From positions 62,001 through 126,000 of the forward strand of contig NZ_JALM01000016.1 of assembly GCF_000737195.2 (NCBI RefSeq): a stretch of DNA of 64,000 bases, written 5' to 3'. Position 1 is the stretch's first letter, and the number at the start of each line of letters is the position of its first letter. The notes under the pieces were generated by a model, which did no database searches, was not told the DNA's origin, and saw only the letters and a program-made list of their open reading frames with translations. The position numbers and the translations under genes are program-made. Positions 9,495 through 18,060 of this stretch are shown here, one piece after another. Origin of the DNA: Sciscionella sediminilitoris. Its GTDB lineage: Bacteria; Actinomycetota; Actinomycetes; Mycobacteriales; Pseudonocardiaceae.

Positions 9495-9968
9495 TTGGCA
9501 GGTGATCCCGGTCCCGGTCGCAGGCTCGGCATCGACGTCGGCGCGGTACGCGTCGGCGTCGCGCTGAGCGATCCCGCGCCACTACTCGCGTCACCACTCG
9601 TTACCCTCCCGAGAGACGAGCGGGACAAGACCGACATCGCCAAGCTCGTCGCGTTGATCGAGGAACACGAGGTGGTCGAGGTCGTGATCGGATTGCCCAA
9701 GACGCTCGCCGGCGGGCACGGCAGCGCTGCACAGCACGCGAGTGCCTACGCGGAGGAACTCGCCGCGCGCATCCGGGTGCCGATCCGGTTCGCCGATGAG
9801 CGCCTGTCCACGGTCAACGCGGGCCGGATGCTCTCCGATCGCGGCGTACGGGGCCGCAAACAGCGTTCGGTGATCGATCAGGCCGCCGCGGTGGACATCC
9901 TGCAGACCTGGCTGGACGCGCGGTCGAACGCCGCGGCGCGGGGCGATCTGGGCCGGGAGGACACGTGA
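9495..9968 (+). CDS. ruvX: RuvX/YqgF family RNase H-fold nuclease (pre-16S rRNA nuclease / putative Holliday junction resolvase)
   Basis: A 157-residue RNase H-like protein. The N-terminal GIDVGAVRVGVALSD carries the first catalytic Asp, VIGLPKTLAG is the central strand, and RFADERLST carries the conserved acidic residue. The family processes the 5' end of pre-16S rRNA and has been proposed to cut Holliday junctions. TTG 9495 is chosen as start because it sits 2 nt after the alaS stop and the frame opens directly into the conserved strand; the nearby GTG is out of frame. Its stop overlaps the mltG start (GTGA). Confidence 0.93.
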   Translation: MAGDPGPGRRLGIDVGAVRVGVALSDPAPLLASPLVTLPRDERDKTDIAKLVALIEEHEVVEVVIGLPKTLAGGHGSAAQHASAYAEELAARIRVPIRFADERLSTVNAGRMLSDRGVRGRKQRSVIDQAAAVDILQTWLDARSNAAARGDLGREDT

Positions 9969-11161
9969 ACGACGACCTCGGCCTGTTCGACGAGGAGGAT
10001 TACCCGCGCGAACCATCCAGATCCCGGGGGCGGGAGCAGCTGCGCAGAAAACGGCGGATCACCTGGCTCGGCTCCGGCGTGATCGTCGCGGTGCTGCTGC
10101 TGTTCGCCTGGTTCGGTGTCCGCCAGCTGCTCGGGCTCAGCTTCGCCGACTACGAGGGCGGCGGACAGGGACAGGTCGTCGTCCAGGTCACCGCGGGTCA
10201 GTCGCAGCGCGCGATCGCCGCCGAGCTCGCCGACAAGGACGTGGTGGCCAGTGCCTCCGCCTATACCCACGCCGCGGAGGACAACGACAAGGCGCTCTCC
10301 ATCCAGCCCGGCTACTACCAGATGCGCGCCAGGATGTCCGGTCAGGCCGCGGTCGCTCAGCTCACCGACCCCGGTTCCCGGGTGGGCAACCTGCAGATCC
10401 GGCCGGGTACCCGGCTCCAGGATGTGAAGCAGCCGAACGGATCCGTCACCAAGGGCGTGCTCAGCCAGATGGCCGCGTCGAGCTGCGCGGAACACAACGG
10501 GGACAGCACCTGCGTCTCGGCGAACACATTGCAACAGGTGGCGGGTTCCACCGACCTGACGAGCCTCGGCGTGCCGTCCTGGGCGGCCAAGGAGGCGGGC
10601 AAGGTCGACGCGGCGCACCGGCTCGAGGGACTGATCCTGCCCGGTGTGTACGAGGTCAAACCGGGCTCCTCGGCGAAGGATCTGCTCAGCACCGTGCTGC
10701 GTGCCTCGGCGGAGAAAATGAGCTCCGCGGGTCTGCCACAGGCCGCCGAGGGGAGTGGGCTGAGCGCCTATCAGGTGCTCACCGTCGCCTCGCTGGTGCA
10801 GGGTGAGGGCGTGGAGAAGGACTTCGGCAAGGTCTCCCGGGTCATTCACAACCGGCTGACCCAGAAGCAGCGGCTGGAACTCGACTCGACGGTCAACTAC
10901 GTGCTCGATCGCCCGGAGATCCGCACCTCGAAGACCGACCGGGACAAGGCGGGCCCGTACAACACCTACGCGAACGCGGATCTGCCACCTTCACCGATCG
11001 ACTCGCCGAGCATCGAGGCGATCAAGGCGGCCGCGAAACCGACTCCGGGGGACTGGCTGTTCTTCGTGAAATGCGAGAAGGACGGGTCCTCCTGCTTCGC
11101 CAAGACCGTCGACGAACACCGGCAGAACGCCAAGAAGGCACAGGAGAGCGGTGTCTACTGA
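9965..11161 (+). CDS. mltG: endolytic murein transglycosylase MltG (YceG-like)
   Basis: A 398-residue inner-membrane lytic transglycosylase that cuts nascent glycan strands and is thought to terminate their growth. An acidic N-terminal cytoplasmic region (EEDYPREPSRSRGREQLRRK) precedes a membrane helix at about 36-58. The periplasmic part has a LysM-like region and the YceG domain, with the catalytic Glu in VASLVQGEG, then RLELDSTVNYVL and the conserved NTYANADLPPSPI. GTG 9965 overlaps ruvX. The 3' end overlaps aroE by 11 bp. Confidence 0.95.
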   Translation: MNDDLGLFDEEDYPREPSRSRGREQLRRKRRITWLGSGVIVAVLLLFAWFGVRQLLGLSFADYEGGGQGQVVVQVTAGQSQRAIAAELADKDVVASASAYTHAAEDNDKALSIQPGYYQMRARMSGQAAVAQLTDPGSRVGNLQIRPGTRLQDVKQPNGSVTKGVLSQMAASSCAEHNGDSTCVSANTLQQVAGSTDLTSLGVPSWAAKEAGKVDAAHRLEGLILPGVYEVKPGSSAKDLLSTVLRASAEKMSSAGLPQAAEGSGLSAYQVLTVASLVQGEGVEKDFGKVSRVIHNRLTQKQRLELDSTVNYVLDRPEIRTSKTDRDKAGPYNTYANADLPPSPIDSPSIEAIKAAAKPTPGDWLFFVKCEKDGSSCFAKTVDEHRQNAKKAQESGVY

Positions 11162-11993
11162 GCCAGCCAGGATCGCGGGAGTGCTCGGCGATCCGATCGA
11201 ACACTCCCTTTCCCCGGTACTGCACAACGCGGCCTTCACCGCGCTTGGCCTGGACGACTGGGAGTACCGGCGAATCCGCTGCGGCGAAGCGGAACTGCCC
11301 GGTCTGGTGGACAGCTCCGGCCCGGAATGGGTCGGCTTCTCGGTCACCATGCCCGGCAAGCGGGCAGCACTGCGGCACGCGAGCTCACTGACCGGCAGGG
11401 CACACGCGGTCGGCGCGGCGAACACCCTGCTGCGCAAGAAGGACGGCTGGCACGCCGACTGCACCGATGTGAGCGGGGTGAGCGGGGCACTGCGCGCGGC
11501 CGCCGGGTTCACCGAGGGCGGTCGGGGAGTGGTGCTCGGCGCGGGCGGGACCGCCGCGGCCAGTGTGGTGGCCTTCGCCGAGCTCGGATTCACCGAGGCG
11601 ACCCTGGTGGTCCGCGATCCGGACCGGGCAGGGGAGACCGTGGCCGCCGCCGAACGTGCCGGACTCGACGTACTGGTGCAGACCTGGGCGGAGACCGACT
11701 TCGGTGCGCTCGCCGCGAAGGCGGACGCGTTGGTGAGCACGGTGCCCTCGGCGGCCGTGGAACCCATCGCCGAGGAACTCGCGCAGGCGCACGCGCTGCT
11801 GGATGTCATCTACGATCCCTGGCCGACCCCACTGGCCCGGGTGGCGCCGCGATTGGCCACCGGGCTGGACATGCTGCTGCACCAGGCGTTCGAACAGGCC
11901 GAACTGTTCACCGGACAGGCAGCCCCGCGCGAGGCGATGCGTGACGCACTGCGCGCCGCGATCGGGGGCACCCTGGAGCTACCGCTGGACTGA
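11151..11993 (+). CDS. aroE: shikimate dehydrogenase
   Basis: NADPH-dependent reduction of 3-dehydroshikimate to shikimate in aromatic amino acid synthesis. The 280 residues include the substrate pocket DPIEHSLSPVLHNAAF, the catalytic Lys in SVTMPGK, the Asp of DCTDVSG, and the glycine-rich nucleotide loop LGAGGTAAA. The start GTG 11151 lies inside mltG, so translation is probably coupled. The other aro genes lie about 12 kb downstream, separated by accessory DNA including the transposon. The 3' end overlaps the convergent TetR gene by 15 bp. Confidence 0.95.
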   Translation: MSTEPARIAGVLGDPIEHSLSPVLHNAAFTALGLDDWEYRRIRCGEAELPGLVDSSGPEWVGFSVTMPGKRAALRHASSLTGRAHAVGAANTLLRKKDGWHADCTDVSGVSGALRAAAGFTEGGRGVVLGAGGTAAASVVAFAELGFTEATLVVRDPDRAGETVAAAERAGLDVLVQTWAETDFGALAAKADALVSTVPSAAVEPIAEELAQAHALLDVIYDPWPTPLARVAPRLATGLDMLLHQAFEQAELFTGQAAPREAMRDALRAAIGGTLELPLD

Positions 11994-12545
11994 TCCGGCG
12001 AGGTGCTCGATTCCCGCCCGGATCCGGTCCTTGTCCATGCCCCGGGCGCTGAGCAGATAGTCCATGATGTCCGCGCGCATCGCGGTGAAGAGGGCATGCG
12101 CGAAGTAGTCCGCGTCGATGTCCGGGTTCACCGCGGCGATCCGCGCCCGCAGTTCGGCGATCCAGAACTGGCAGACCGGATTCGCGTAGTAGGCGTCCGG
12201 ACCGAGATGCTCGAAGGCCCGGTTGAGCGCCCGGTTCTCCCAGGCGAACTCGAACAGCGCGTCCAGGATGGCGGCGAACGCCTTAGCCGGTTCGGCGCCC
12301 GGGCCGAGTGGCGGTGGTCCCTCGGTGAGCGCGGTGCGCAGCCGCGCCACTCGTGGTTCGAGGATTGCCTCGATCAGGCCGGTGCGGTCGGTGAACCTCC
12401 GGAACACGGTGCCCTTGCCGACCCCTGCCGCCTCGGCGATCCGCGCCATGCTCACGGGCGCCACGCCTTCCCGGTCGAACAGCTCGGCGGCCGCGCGGAG
12501 GATGCGTTCCCGGTTGCGGGCGGCGTCGGATCGCTCGGCGGGCAC
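11979..12545 (-). CDS. TetR family transcriptional regulator
   Basis: A 188-residue repressor-like protein. Its N-terminal helix-turn-helix (residues about 10-55: RERILRAAAELFDREG, then SMARIAEAAGVGKGTVFRRF) is a classic TetR domain, and the C-terminal helical ligand domain is unassigned. GTG 12545 is preceded by AGGAGG. It is divergent from the nitroreductase gene, and two near-identical GGACC-N3-GGTCC boxes lie between them, so it probably represses both itself and the nitroreductase. The inducing ligand is unknown. The transposon has destroyed the divergent partner gene, which may leave this regulator without its main target. Confidence 0.93.
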   Translation of the reverse strand: MPAERSDAARNRERILRAAAELFDREGVAPVSMARIAEAAGVGKGTVFRRFTDRTGLIEAILEPRVARLRTALTEGPPPLGPGAEPAKAFAAILDALFEFAWENRALNRAFEHLGPDAYYANPVCQFWIAELRARIAAVNPDIDADYFAHALFTAMRADIMDYLLSARGMDKDRIRAGIEHLAGSVQR

Positions 12546-12559
12546 GAGAACCTCCTGGC

Positions 12560-12612
12560 ATAACTGGACCGGTGGTCCGTATAGTATTGAAGCGGACCGT
12601 CGGTCCAGTTAT
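12560..12612. promoter_or_regulatory. twin TetR operator between regulator and nitroreductase
   Basis: Two 20-bp arms (12560-12579 and 12593-12612) are inverted copies of each other with 18 of 20 positions matching. Each arm itself contains a dyad, GGACCGGTGGTCC on the left and GGACCGTCGGTCC on the right. The 13-bp centre TATAGTATTGAAG holds a -10-like TATAGT. The layout fits two TetR dimers bound over divergent promoters. That the adjacent TetR binds here is inferred from position. Confidence 0.75.
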
Positions 12613-12628
12613 ACCCGAAGGAGATATC

Positions 12629-12802
12629 GTGCCGGAAACCGACCTGCGCAGCTGGAACGCCGAGATGATCGCGAGGTTCCTGGCCGCCCCTCCCGAACCG
12701 TATGCCGAGCACCGCCCCGTGGTGCGGGTGATCGAGGTACCGGGACGGCGCAGCGGGGAGCCGCGCCCGTTCGCCGTGAACATCACGCTGATCCGGGGTT
12801 GA
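12629..12802 (+). pseudogene. 5' fragment of a deazaflavin (F420)-dependent nitroreductase, cut by the transposon
   Basis: Starts at GTG 12629 with an AAGGAG ribosome site and encodes PETDLRSWNAEMIARFLAAP ... VPGRRSGEPRPFAVNITLI, the N-terminal half of a nitroreductase/quinone reductase of the F420 type. After 55 native codons the reading frame enters the transposon end and stops at 12800-12802. Removing the element and one target-site copy joins ...ACG CTG ATC to GAC GGG GCG and restores an uninterrupted 140-residue protein with the fragment at 19645-19902. F420 binding is inferred from family, not seen. Confidence 0.88.
12789..12793. repeat. left 5-bp target site duplication (TGATC)
   Basis: TGATC directly precedes the left terminal inverted repeat and is repeated at 19640-19644 right after the right one. 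A 5-bp duplication is the normal product of Tn3-family transposition, and its exactness argues that the element moved in as one unit. Confidence 0.92.
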
Positions 12803-12831
12803 GTAGCAGTGGTACAGCGGTTAGCGCTAAG
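12794..12831 (+). repeat. left 38-bp terminal inverted repeat of the Tn3-family transposon
   Basis: Begins CGGGGTTGAGTAGCAG and ends GGTTAGCGCTAAG, matching the right end (read in reverse complement) at 35 of 38 positions, with differences at positions 5, 17 and 18. Length 38 bp and an end in TAAG are typical of Tn3-family termini. The inner part holds the perfect palindrome TTAGCGCTAA. The match extends 2 further bases (CC) inward. Confidence 0.93.
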
Positions 12832-12872
12832 CCGGGATCTGCTGGTCAGGGCGGTGCGGATACGGTTTCGTC

Positions 12873-15800
12873 GTGCCGGTGGAGTTTCTGACCGATGAGC
12901 AGGCGGAGTCGTACGGGACGTTTCGGGTAGAGCCGACTCGTCCGGAGTTTGAGCGGTTCTTCTTCCTCGACGACGAGGACCGTCGACTGATCGGCAAACG
13001 CCGTGGTGATCATTCGCGCCTGGGGTTTGCGTTGCAGGTGTGCACGGTGCGCTACATCGGGTTGTTCCTGGCTGATCCACTGGATGTGCCATGGCCGGTG
13101 GTGGAGTACCTGGCCGGGCAGTTGGGCATCGATGACCCTTCGGTGGTCAAGCGCTACACCGAGCGGCAGATGACGCCGTACGAGCATGCCTGGGAGATCG
13201 AGCAGGCGTTTGGCTACCACAAGTACGACGATCAGGTCTGGGGCAGGAAGTTCCGCACGTTCCTCTACGGCCGCGCTTGGACCCACGCCGAGGGGCCGGT
13301 GGCGTTGTTCAACCACGCGACGGCGTGGCTACGCCGGCACCGGGTGCTGTTGCCAGGGGCCAGCGTGCTGGCCCGGCAGGTTTCCGCGGCGAGGACTGCG
13401 GCAGAGGATCGGCTGCATGCCACGGTGGCTCGCGCGGCGCGACGGGCGGATCCGGCGCTGCCGCCGGCGTTGGTCGCGCTGCTGGCGGTGCCCGATGGTG
13501 AGCGACGCTCGGAGCTCGAGCGGCTGCGCCGGCCGCCTACGCGCTCGACGGGGACGGCGATGGCGCGGGCGCTGGATCGGGTCAATGAGATCTCCGGGTT
13601 CGGGCTGGGGAGAGTGGATGTGTCGCGGGTGCCGGTGAACCGCCTGTCCACGCTGGCGCGCTACGGGATTGCCAGCAAGGCTGCGGCGCTGGAGCGGGCG
13701 CCGGAACCGCGGCGGACGGCACTGGTGACCGCGGTGATGCGGAACCTGGAGGCGGCGGCGATCGACGACGCGCTGGATTTGTTCGCGCTGCTGATGGCCA
13801 CGCGGTTGATCTCCCCGGCGCGGCGGTCCTCGGAGAAGGAACGTCTGGCGAATCTGCCGGGTTTGGAGCGGGCGTCGCGGACGTTGACCCGGGCCTCGGC
13901 GGTGCTGGTGCGGCTGTTGGATGAGGCCGTCGAGTCCGGGGTGGCGCTGGATCCGCCGCTGGTGTGGTCGAAGCTTGCGGAGGTGGCGCCGCGCGAGCAG
14001 GTCACTGCGGCGATGGCGATGGTGGACAAGCTGGTGCCCGAGGAGGACGGGTCGGCCGAGATCGCGTTGCGTAAGGCGCTGGCGGGGCGCTACAACACGG
14101 TGCGCCCATTTCTGACGCTGTTGGGCGAGTCCCCGGCGTTGGTGGCCGCGCAGGGAGGCAAGCGGGTGCTGGCCGCGGTGCGCAAGCTGCCGGGCTTGGC
14201 GCGGCGCAAGACCGGAAAGCGCCCGCTGTCGTCGGCAGAGGTCGATGCCGAGCTGGTGCCGCGAGCCTGGCGGCCGGCGGTGTTCGCGAACCCGGCGCTG
14301 CCCGCGGGCGCCGTCGATCGAGACGCCTATGTGGTGTGTGTACTTGAGCAGCTGCACCGAGCCCTGGTGCGTCGTGACGTCTACGCGGCGCCGTCGAATC
14401 GGTGGTCGGATCCGCGGGCCAGGTTGCTCGACGGCGCCGGGTGGGACGCGGTGCGCGAGGACGTGCTGGCCGGTCTGTCGCTGGACATGCCGGTCGCCGA
14501 ACACTTGGCGGAGCTGACGGGCGGGCTGCACGCGGCCTGGCAGCAGATGGCCGCGCGGATGGACGAGGCCGGTCCGGAGGCGAAGGTCGAGGTCGTCGTC
14601 CCGCCGGAAGGCGGGCGGGCACGACTGAGCGTGGACAAGCTCGGCGCGGTCGACGAGCCGGAGTCGCTGACCTGGCTGCGCACGACGACGGAGGCGATGC
14701 TGCCCCGGATCGACCTGCCGGACCTGCTGTTCGAGGTGCACTCCTGGACCGGATTCCTCGACGCCTTCACCCACGTGTCGGAGGGCTCCTCGCGCATGGC
14801 CGGGCTCGACATCAGCCTGGTAGCGCTGCTGGTCGCCGAATCCTGCAACATCGGCCTGACACCGGTGATCAACCCGCACTACCCGCAGTTGACCCGCTCG
14901 CGGCTCTCGCATGTGGACCAGAACTATCTGCGTGGGGACACGATCGCAGCGGCGAACGCGAAACTCATCGACGAGCAGGCGCGGATTCCACTGGCGCAAT
15001 GCTGGGGTGGCGGGATGCTGGCCTCGGTGGACGGGCTGCGCTTCGTCGTCCCGGCCCGCACCATCAACGCCGCCCCGTCACCGAAGTACTACGGCTACAA
15101 ACGCGGCATCACCTGGCTCAACGCCGTCAACGACCAGGTGTCGGGAATAGGGGCAATGGTGGTGCCCGGCACCCCACGCGACAGCCTGTTCATCCTCGAC
15201 ACCCTGCTCAACCTCGACGGCGGCGTGAAGCCGGACATGATCGCGACCGACCATGCCTCCTACTCGGACATGGTGTTCGGATTGTTCAAGATGCTCGGCT
15301 ACCGCTTCTCGCCACGCCTGCGGGATCTGTCGGACCAGCGGTTCTGGCGGGCGGAAGTGGCCGGTGAGCAGGAGGCAGGTCACTACGGCCCGTTGAACGC
15401 GGTCGCGCGGAACAAGGTGAACCTGTCCAAGATCGAGACCCACTGGCCGGACATGCTGAGGGTGGCCGGGTCGCTGGTCACCAACCAGGTCCGTGCCTAC
15501 GACCTGCTGCGCATGTTCGGCCGCGAAGGCCGGCTCTCCCCGCTCGGGCAGGCCTTCGCCGAGTACGGCCGGATCGACAAGACGCTGCACCTGCTGGCGC
15601 TGTGCGACCCGGTCGACGACTCCTACCGGCGCCGGATGAACCGCCAGCTCACCGTGCAGGAATCCCGCCACCGCCTCGCTCGGGCGATCTGTCACGGCAA
15701 ACGCGGCAACATCGTGCAGGCTTACCGCGACGGGCAGGAAGACCAGCTCGCTGCTCTTGGCCTGGTCTTGAACGCGGTGGTGCTGTGGACGACCCGATAT

Positions 15801-15995
15801 CTGGACGCCGCGGTCGCCGAGATCGAAGCCACCGGACATGTCATCCCGGATGCGGACAAGGCTCGGCTGTCACCGCTCAAGGACAAGCACCTCAACTGTC
15901 TCGGCCGGTACGCCTTCACCGCGTCTCAGCCTGCTCGTGGCCTGCGCCCATTGCGCGACCCAACGACCCGCGGCGACGATGACACCGACGCCTGA
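12873..15995 (+). CDS. tnpA: Tn3 family transposase
   Basis: A 1,040-residue DDE transposase that carries out replicative transposition by acting on the 38-bp ends. The N-terminal part (from about residue 5, FLTDEQAESYGTF) is the DUF4158 end-binding region. The C-terminal half holds the catalytic core: Asp720 in LASVDGLRF, Asp793 in MIATDHASYSD and Glu930 in TVQESRHRLAR, with spacing like that of Tn3 TnpA. The length is complete, with no frameshift. GTG 12873 follows a TACGGT hexamer by 6 nt, which suggests a leaderless message. It is the first gene of the element, 41 bp inside the left repeat. Confidence 0.96.
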   Translation: MPVEFLTDEQAESYGTFRVEPTRPEFERFFFLDDEDRRLIGKRRGDHSRLGFALQVCTVRYIGLFLADPLDVPWPVVEYLAGQLGIDDPSVVKRYTERQMTPYEHAWEIEQAFGYHKYDDQVWGRKFRTFLYGRAWTHAEGPVALFNHATAWLRRHRVLLPGASVLARQVSAARTAAEDRLHATVARAARRADPALPPALVALLAVPDGERRSELERLRRPPTRSTGTAMARALDRVNEISGFGLGRVDVSRVPVNRLSTLARYGIASKAAALERAPEPRRTALVTAVMRNLEAAAIDDALDLFALLMATRLISPARRSSEKERLANLPGLERASRTLTRASAVLVRLLDEAVESGVALDPPLVWSKLAEVAPREQVTAAMAMVDKLVPEEDGSAEIALRKALAGRYNTVRPFLTLLGESPALVAAQGGKRVLAAVRKLPGLARRKTGKRPLSSAEVDAELVPRAWRPAVFANPALPAGAVDRDAYVVCVLEQLHRALVRRDVYAAPSNRWSDPRARLLDGAGWDAVREDVLAGLSLDMPVAEHLAELTGGLHAAWQQMAARMDEAGPEAKVEVVVPPEGGRARLSVDKLGAVDEPESLTWLRTTTEAMLPRIDLPDLLFEVHSWTGFLDAFTHVSEGSSRMAGLDISLVALLVAESCNIGLTPVINPHYPQLTRSRLSHVDQNYLRGDTIAAANAKLIDEQARIPLAQCWGGGMLASVDGLRFVVPARTINAAPSPKYYGYKRGITWLNAVNDQVSGIGAMVVPGTPRDSLFILDTLLNLDGGVKPDMIATDHASYSDMVFGLFKMLGYRFSPRLRDLSDQRFWRAEVAGEQEAGHYGPLNAVARNKVNLSKIETHWPDMLRVAGSLVTNQVRAYDLLRMFGREGRLSPLGQAFAEYGRIDKTLHLLALCDPVDDSYRRRMNRQLTVQESRHRLARAICHGKRGNIVQAYRDGQEDQLAALGLVLNAVVLWTTRYLDAAVAEIEATGHVIPDADKARLSPLKDKHLNCLGRYAFTASQPARGLRPLRDPTTRGDDDTDA

Positions 15996-16267
15996 TCGGC
16001 TCAATTGGGGATCGGCTTGCGGCACATTCATGAACTGCCCTCTGGGGGTCGACACGCATGGGTTCCATCAGCGTTGGGCCGCTGCTCGGCGGTGTATGGC
16101 GGGCGGGTACCAGGGCTGCAGGTCATTCGGGTAAGCCTCCCAGAGGCGGAAATGGCGCCGCCCGCCGATCCGCGCTGACCGGCCACTCGGCGGGTGTTTG
16201 CGTCCCAGTCTGGCCGGGTAGTGCCTTCACTGTGGTTGTTGCCACACTATGAGGAGGCGTGATTGTC
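15996..16267. other. non-coding gap between tnpA and the cargo genes
   Basis: About 270 bp without a convincing gene. Its right end carries GAGGAGG at 16251-16257, the ribosome site of the first cargo gene. A promoter for the cargo is expected here but no clear -35/-10 pair is seen. Short frames inside it have no family resemblance. Confidence 0.5.
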
Positions 16268-16837
16268 ATGGCAGATGAGCTGCGCGGCCGGCGGGTCGCG
16301 ATCCTGGCCACCGACGGTGTCGAGCAGGTCGAACTCACCCAGCCCCGCCAAGCGGTCGAGCAGGCCGGGGCGCAGGTGACGCTGCTGTCGATCCACACCG
16401 GACAGATTCAGTCGATGAACGCCGACATCGACAAGGGCGACACCTTCACCGTCGACCGGTTGGTCTCCGACGTTTCCGTTGATGACTTCGACGCCCTGCT
16501 CCTGCCCGGCGGCACGGTCAACCCCGACGGGCTGCGGGTCAACTCCGACGCGGTGGGTTTCGTGCGGGAGTTCGTGGGCTCCGGCAAGCCGGTCGGCTCA
16601 ATCTGTCACGGGCCGTGGACGTTGGTCGAGGCCGACGTGGTCCGCGGCCGCACGTTGACCTCGTTCCCCAGCATCCGCACCGACATCCGCAACGCCGGCG
16701 GGAACGTCGTCGATGAGGAGATCGTCACCGACCAGGGTCTGGCCACCAGCCGCGACCCCAACGACCTGCCCGCGTTCTGCTCCAAGATCGTCGAAGAGTT
16801 CGCCGAAGGCCGCCACCGGGCCCCCACCAAGACCTGA
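16268..16837 (+). CDS. DJ-1/PfpI family protein (type 1 glutamine amidotransferase-like)
   Basis: A 189-residue protein of the PfpI/DJ-1 fold. The nucleophile elbow SICHGPWTLV carries Cys113 with adjacent His114, the acidic partner lies in DGVEQVEL (Glu19), and FDALLLPGG precedes the active site. Family members act as proteases, deglycases or glutathione-free glyoxalases, so a role in clearing reactive aldehydes fits the neighbouring dehydrogenase. ATG 16268 is preferred to GTG 16259 because GAGGAGG ends 10 nt before the ATG but only 1 nt before the GTG. It is the first cargo gene of the transposon; the next begins 28 nt later. Confidence 0.92.
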   Translation: MADELRGRRVAILATDGVEQVELTQPRQAVEQAGAQVTLLSIHTGQIQSMNADIDKGDTFTVDRLVSDVSVDDFDALLLPGGTVNPDGLRVNSDAVGFVREFVGSGKPVGSICHGPWTLVEADVVRGRTLTSFPSIRTDIRNAGGNVVDEEIVTDQGLATSRDPNDLPAFCSKIVEEFAEGRHRAPTKT

Positions 16838-16865
16838 GTCGAACCCAACCGCCAAGGAGAAGAAC

Positions 16866-18005
16866 ATGAAGGCACTGGTCTACAACGGCCCCCGCGACGT
16901 CACCGTCTCCGAGGTTCCCGACGCGCGTATCGAGCGGCCCAACGACGTCCTGGTCAAGATCACGGCAACGAACATCTGCGGGTCGGACCTGCACATGTAC
17001 GAAGGGCGCACCGACTTCGATAAGGGCCGTATCTTCGGCCACGAGAACCTCGGCGAGGTCATCGAGGTCGGCGGCGGCGTCGACAAGATCAAGGTCGGGG
17101 ACATGGTGTCCGTCCCGTTCAACGTCAGCTGCGGGCACTGCCGCAACTGCGAACACGGACTGACCAACTACTGCCTGGCCGCCAACGAACCCGACATGGC
17201 AGGTGGCGCCTACGGGTTCGCCGACATGGGCGGCTGGGCCGGCGGCCAAGCCGAGTACCTGCGCATCCCGTGGGGCGACTTCCAGTGCCTACGCCTGCCC
17301 GATGACGCCAAGGAGAAGCAGAACGACTACACGATGCTCTCCGACATCCTGCCCACCGGCTGGCATGCCGTGGAGATGTCCGGGCTGGTTCCCGGCGAAG
17401 CCATCGTGATCTACGGGGGCGGTCCGGTCGGGCTGATGGCCGCGCTGTCCGCGAGCGTCAAGGGCGCGGCGAAAGTGATGGTCGTCGACCGTCATCCCGA
17501 CCGGCTGCGCCTGGCCGAGCAGATCGGCGCGATCCCGATCGACGACTCGAAGGGCTCCCCGGTCGACCAGATCATGGAGCAGACAGGCGGCCGTGGCGCC
17601 GACCGCGGTGCCGAGTGCGTCGGCTACCAGGCCCACGACCCCCAAGGCAACGAGGACAACGCGCTGACCCTCAACAACCTGGTCGCCTCGGTGAAGTTCA
17701 CCGGCGGCATCGGCACCGTCGGCGTGTTCGTCCCCCAGGACCCCGGCGCGCCGGACGAGTTGGCCCAGCAGGGCAAGGCCCGGTTCGACTTCGGCTCCTT
17801 CTGGTTCAAGGGTCAGCAGATGGGCTGCGGGCAGGCCCCGGTCAAACGCTACAACCGCCACCTGCGCAACCTCATCGCCGAAAACAAGATCACACCGTCC
17901 TGGATCGTGTCCCACAACCTGACCCTCGACCAGGCGCCGGAGGCCTACCAGCACTTCGACGCCCGCGACGACGGCTGGACCAAGGTCGTGCTCAACCCCG
18001 CCTGA
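16866..18005 (+). CDS. zinc-dependent alcohol/formaldehyde dehydrogenase (glutathione-independent type)
   Basis: A 379-residue medium-chain dehydrogenase that oxidises formaldehyde or other aldehydes/alcohols with NAD. Catalytic zinc ligands are Cys38 in NICGSDLHMYEGR and His59-Glu60 in FGHEN. The structural zinc site is CGHCRNCEHGLTNYC (Cys89, 92, 95, 103), and the nucleotide loop is YGGGPVGLMAA. The long insertion and the DLHMYEGR motif match glutathione-independent formaldehyde dehydrogenases rather than ordinary alcohol dehydrogenases. AAGGAG lies 7 nt before ATG 16866. It follows the PfpI gene in the transposon cargo. The exact substrate is unproven. Confidence 0.92.
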   Translation: MKALVYNGPRDVTVSEVPDARIERPNDVLVKITATNICGSDLHMYEGRTDFDKGRIFGHENLGEVIEVGGGVDKIKVGDMVSVPFNVSCGHCRNCEHGLTNYCLAANEPDMAGGAYGFADMGGWAGGQAEYLRIPWGDFQCLRLPDDAKEKQNDYTMLSDILPTGWHAVEMSGLVPGEAIVIYGGGPVGLMAALSASVKGAAKVMVVDRHPDRLRLAEQIGAIPIDDSKGSPVDQIMEQTGGRGADRGAECVGYQAHDPQGNEDNALTLNNLVASVKFTGGIGTVGVFVPQDPGAPDELAQQGKARFDFGSFWFKGQQMGCGQAPVKRYNRHLRNLIAENKITPSWIVSHNLTLDQAPEAYQHFDARDDGWTKVVLNPA

Positions 18006-18060
18006 ACCACCAAGCCGAGAAACCGGGTGCCGCGAGAAACGGACAGGGAAGCCAGCAACG

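Noticed and set aside
6532-9597. 1,021-codon minus-strand frame opposite alaS
   Set aside because: Antisense shadow of alaS; no domain is recognisable and the composition is typical of high-GC reverse frames.
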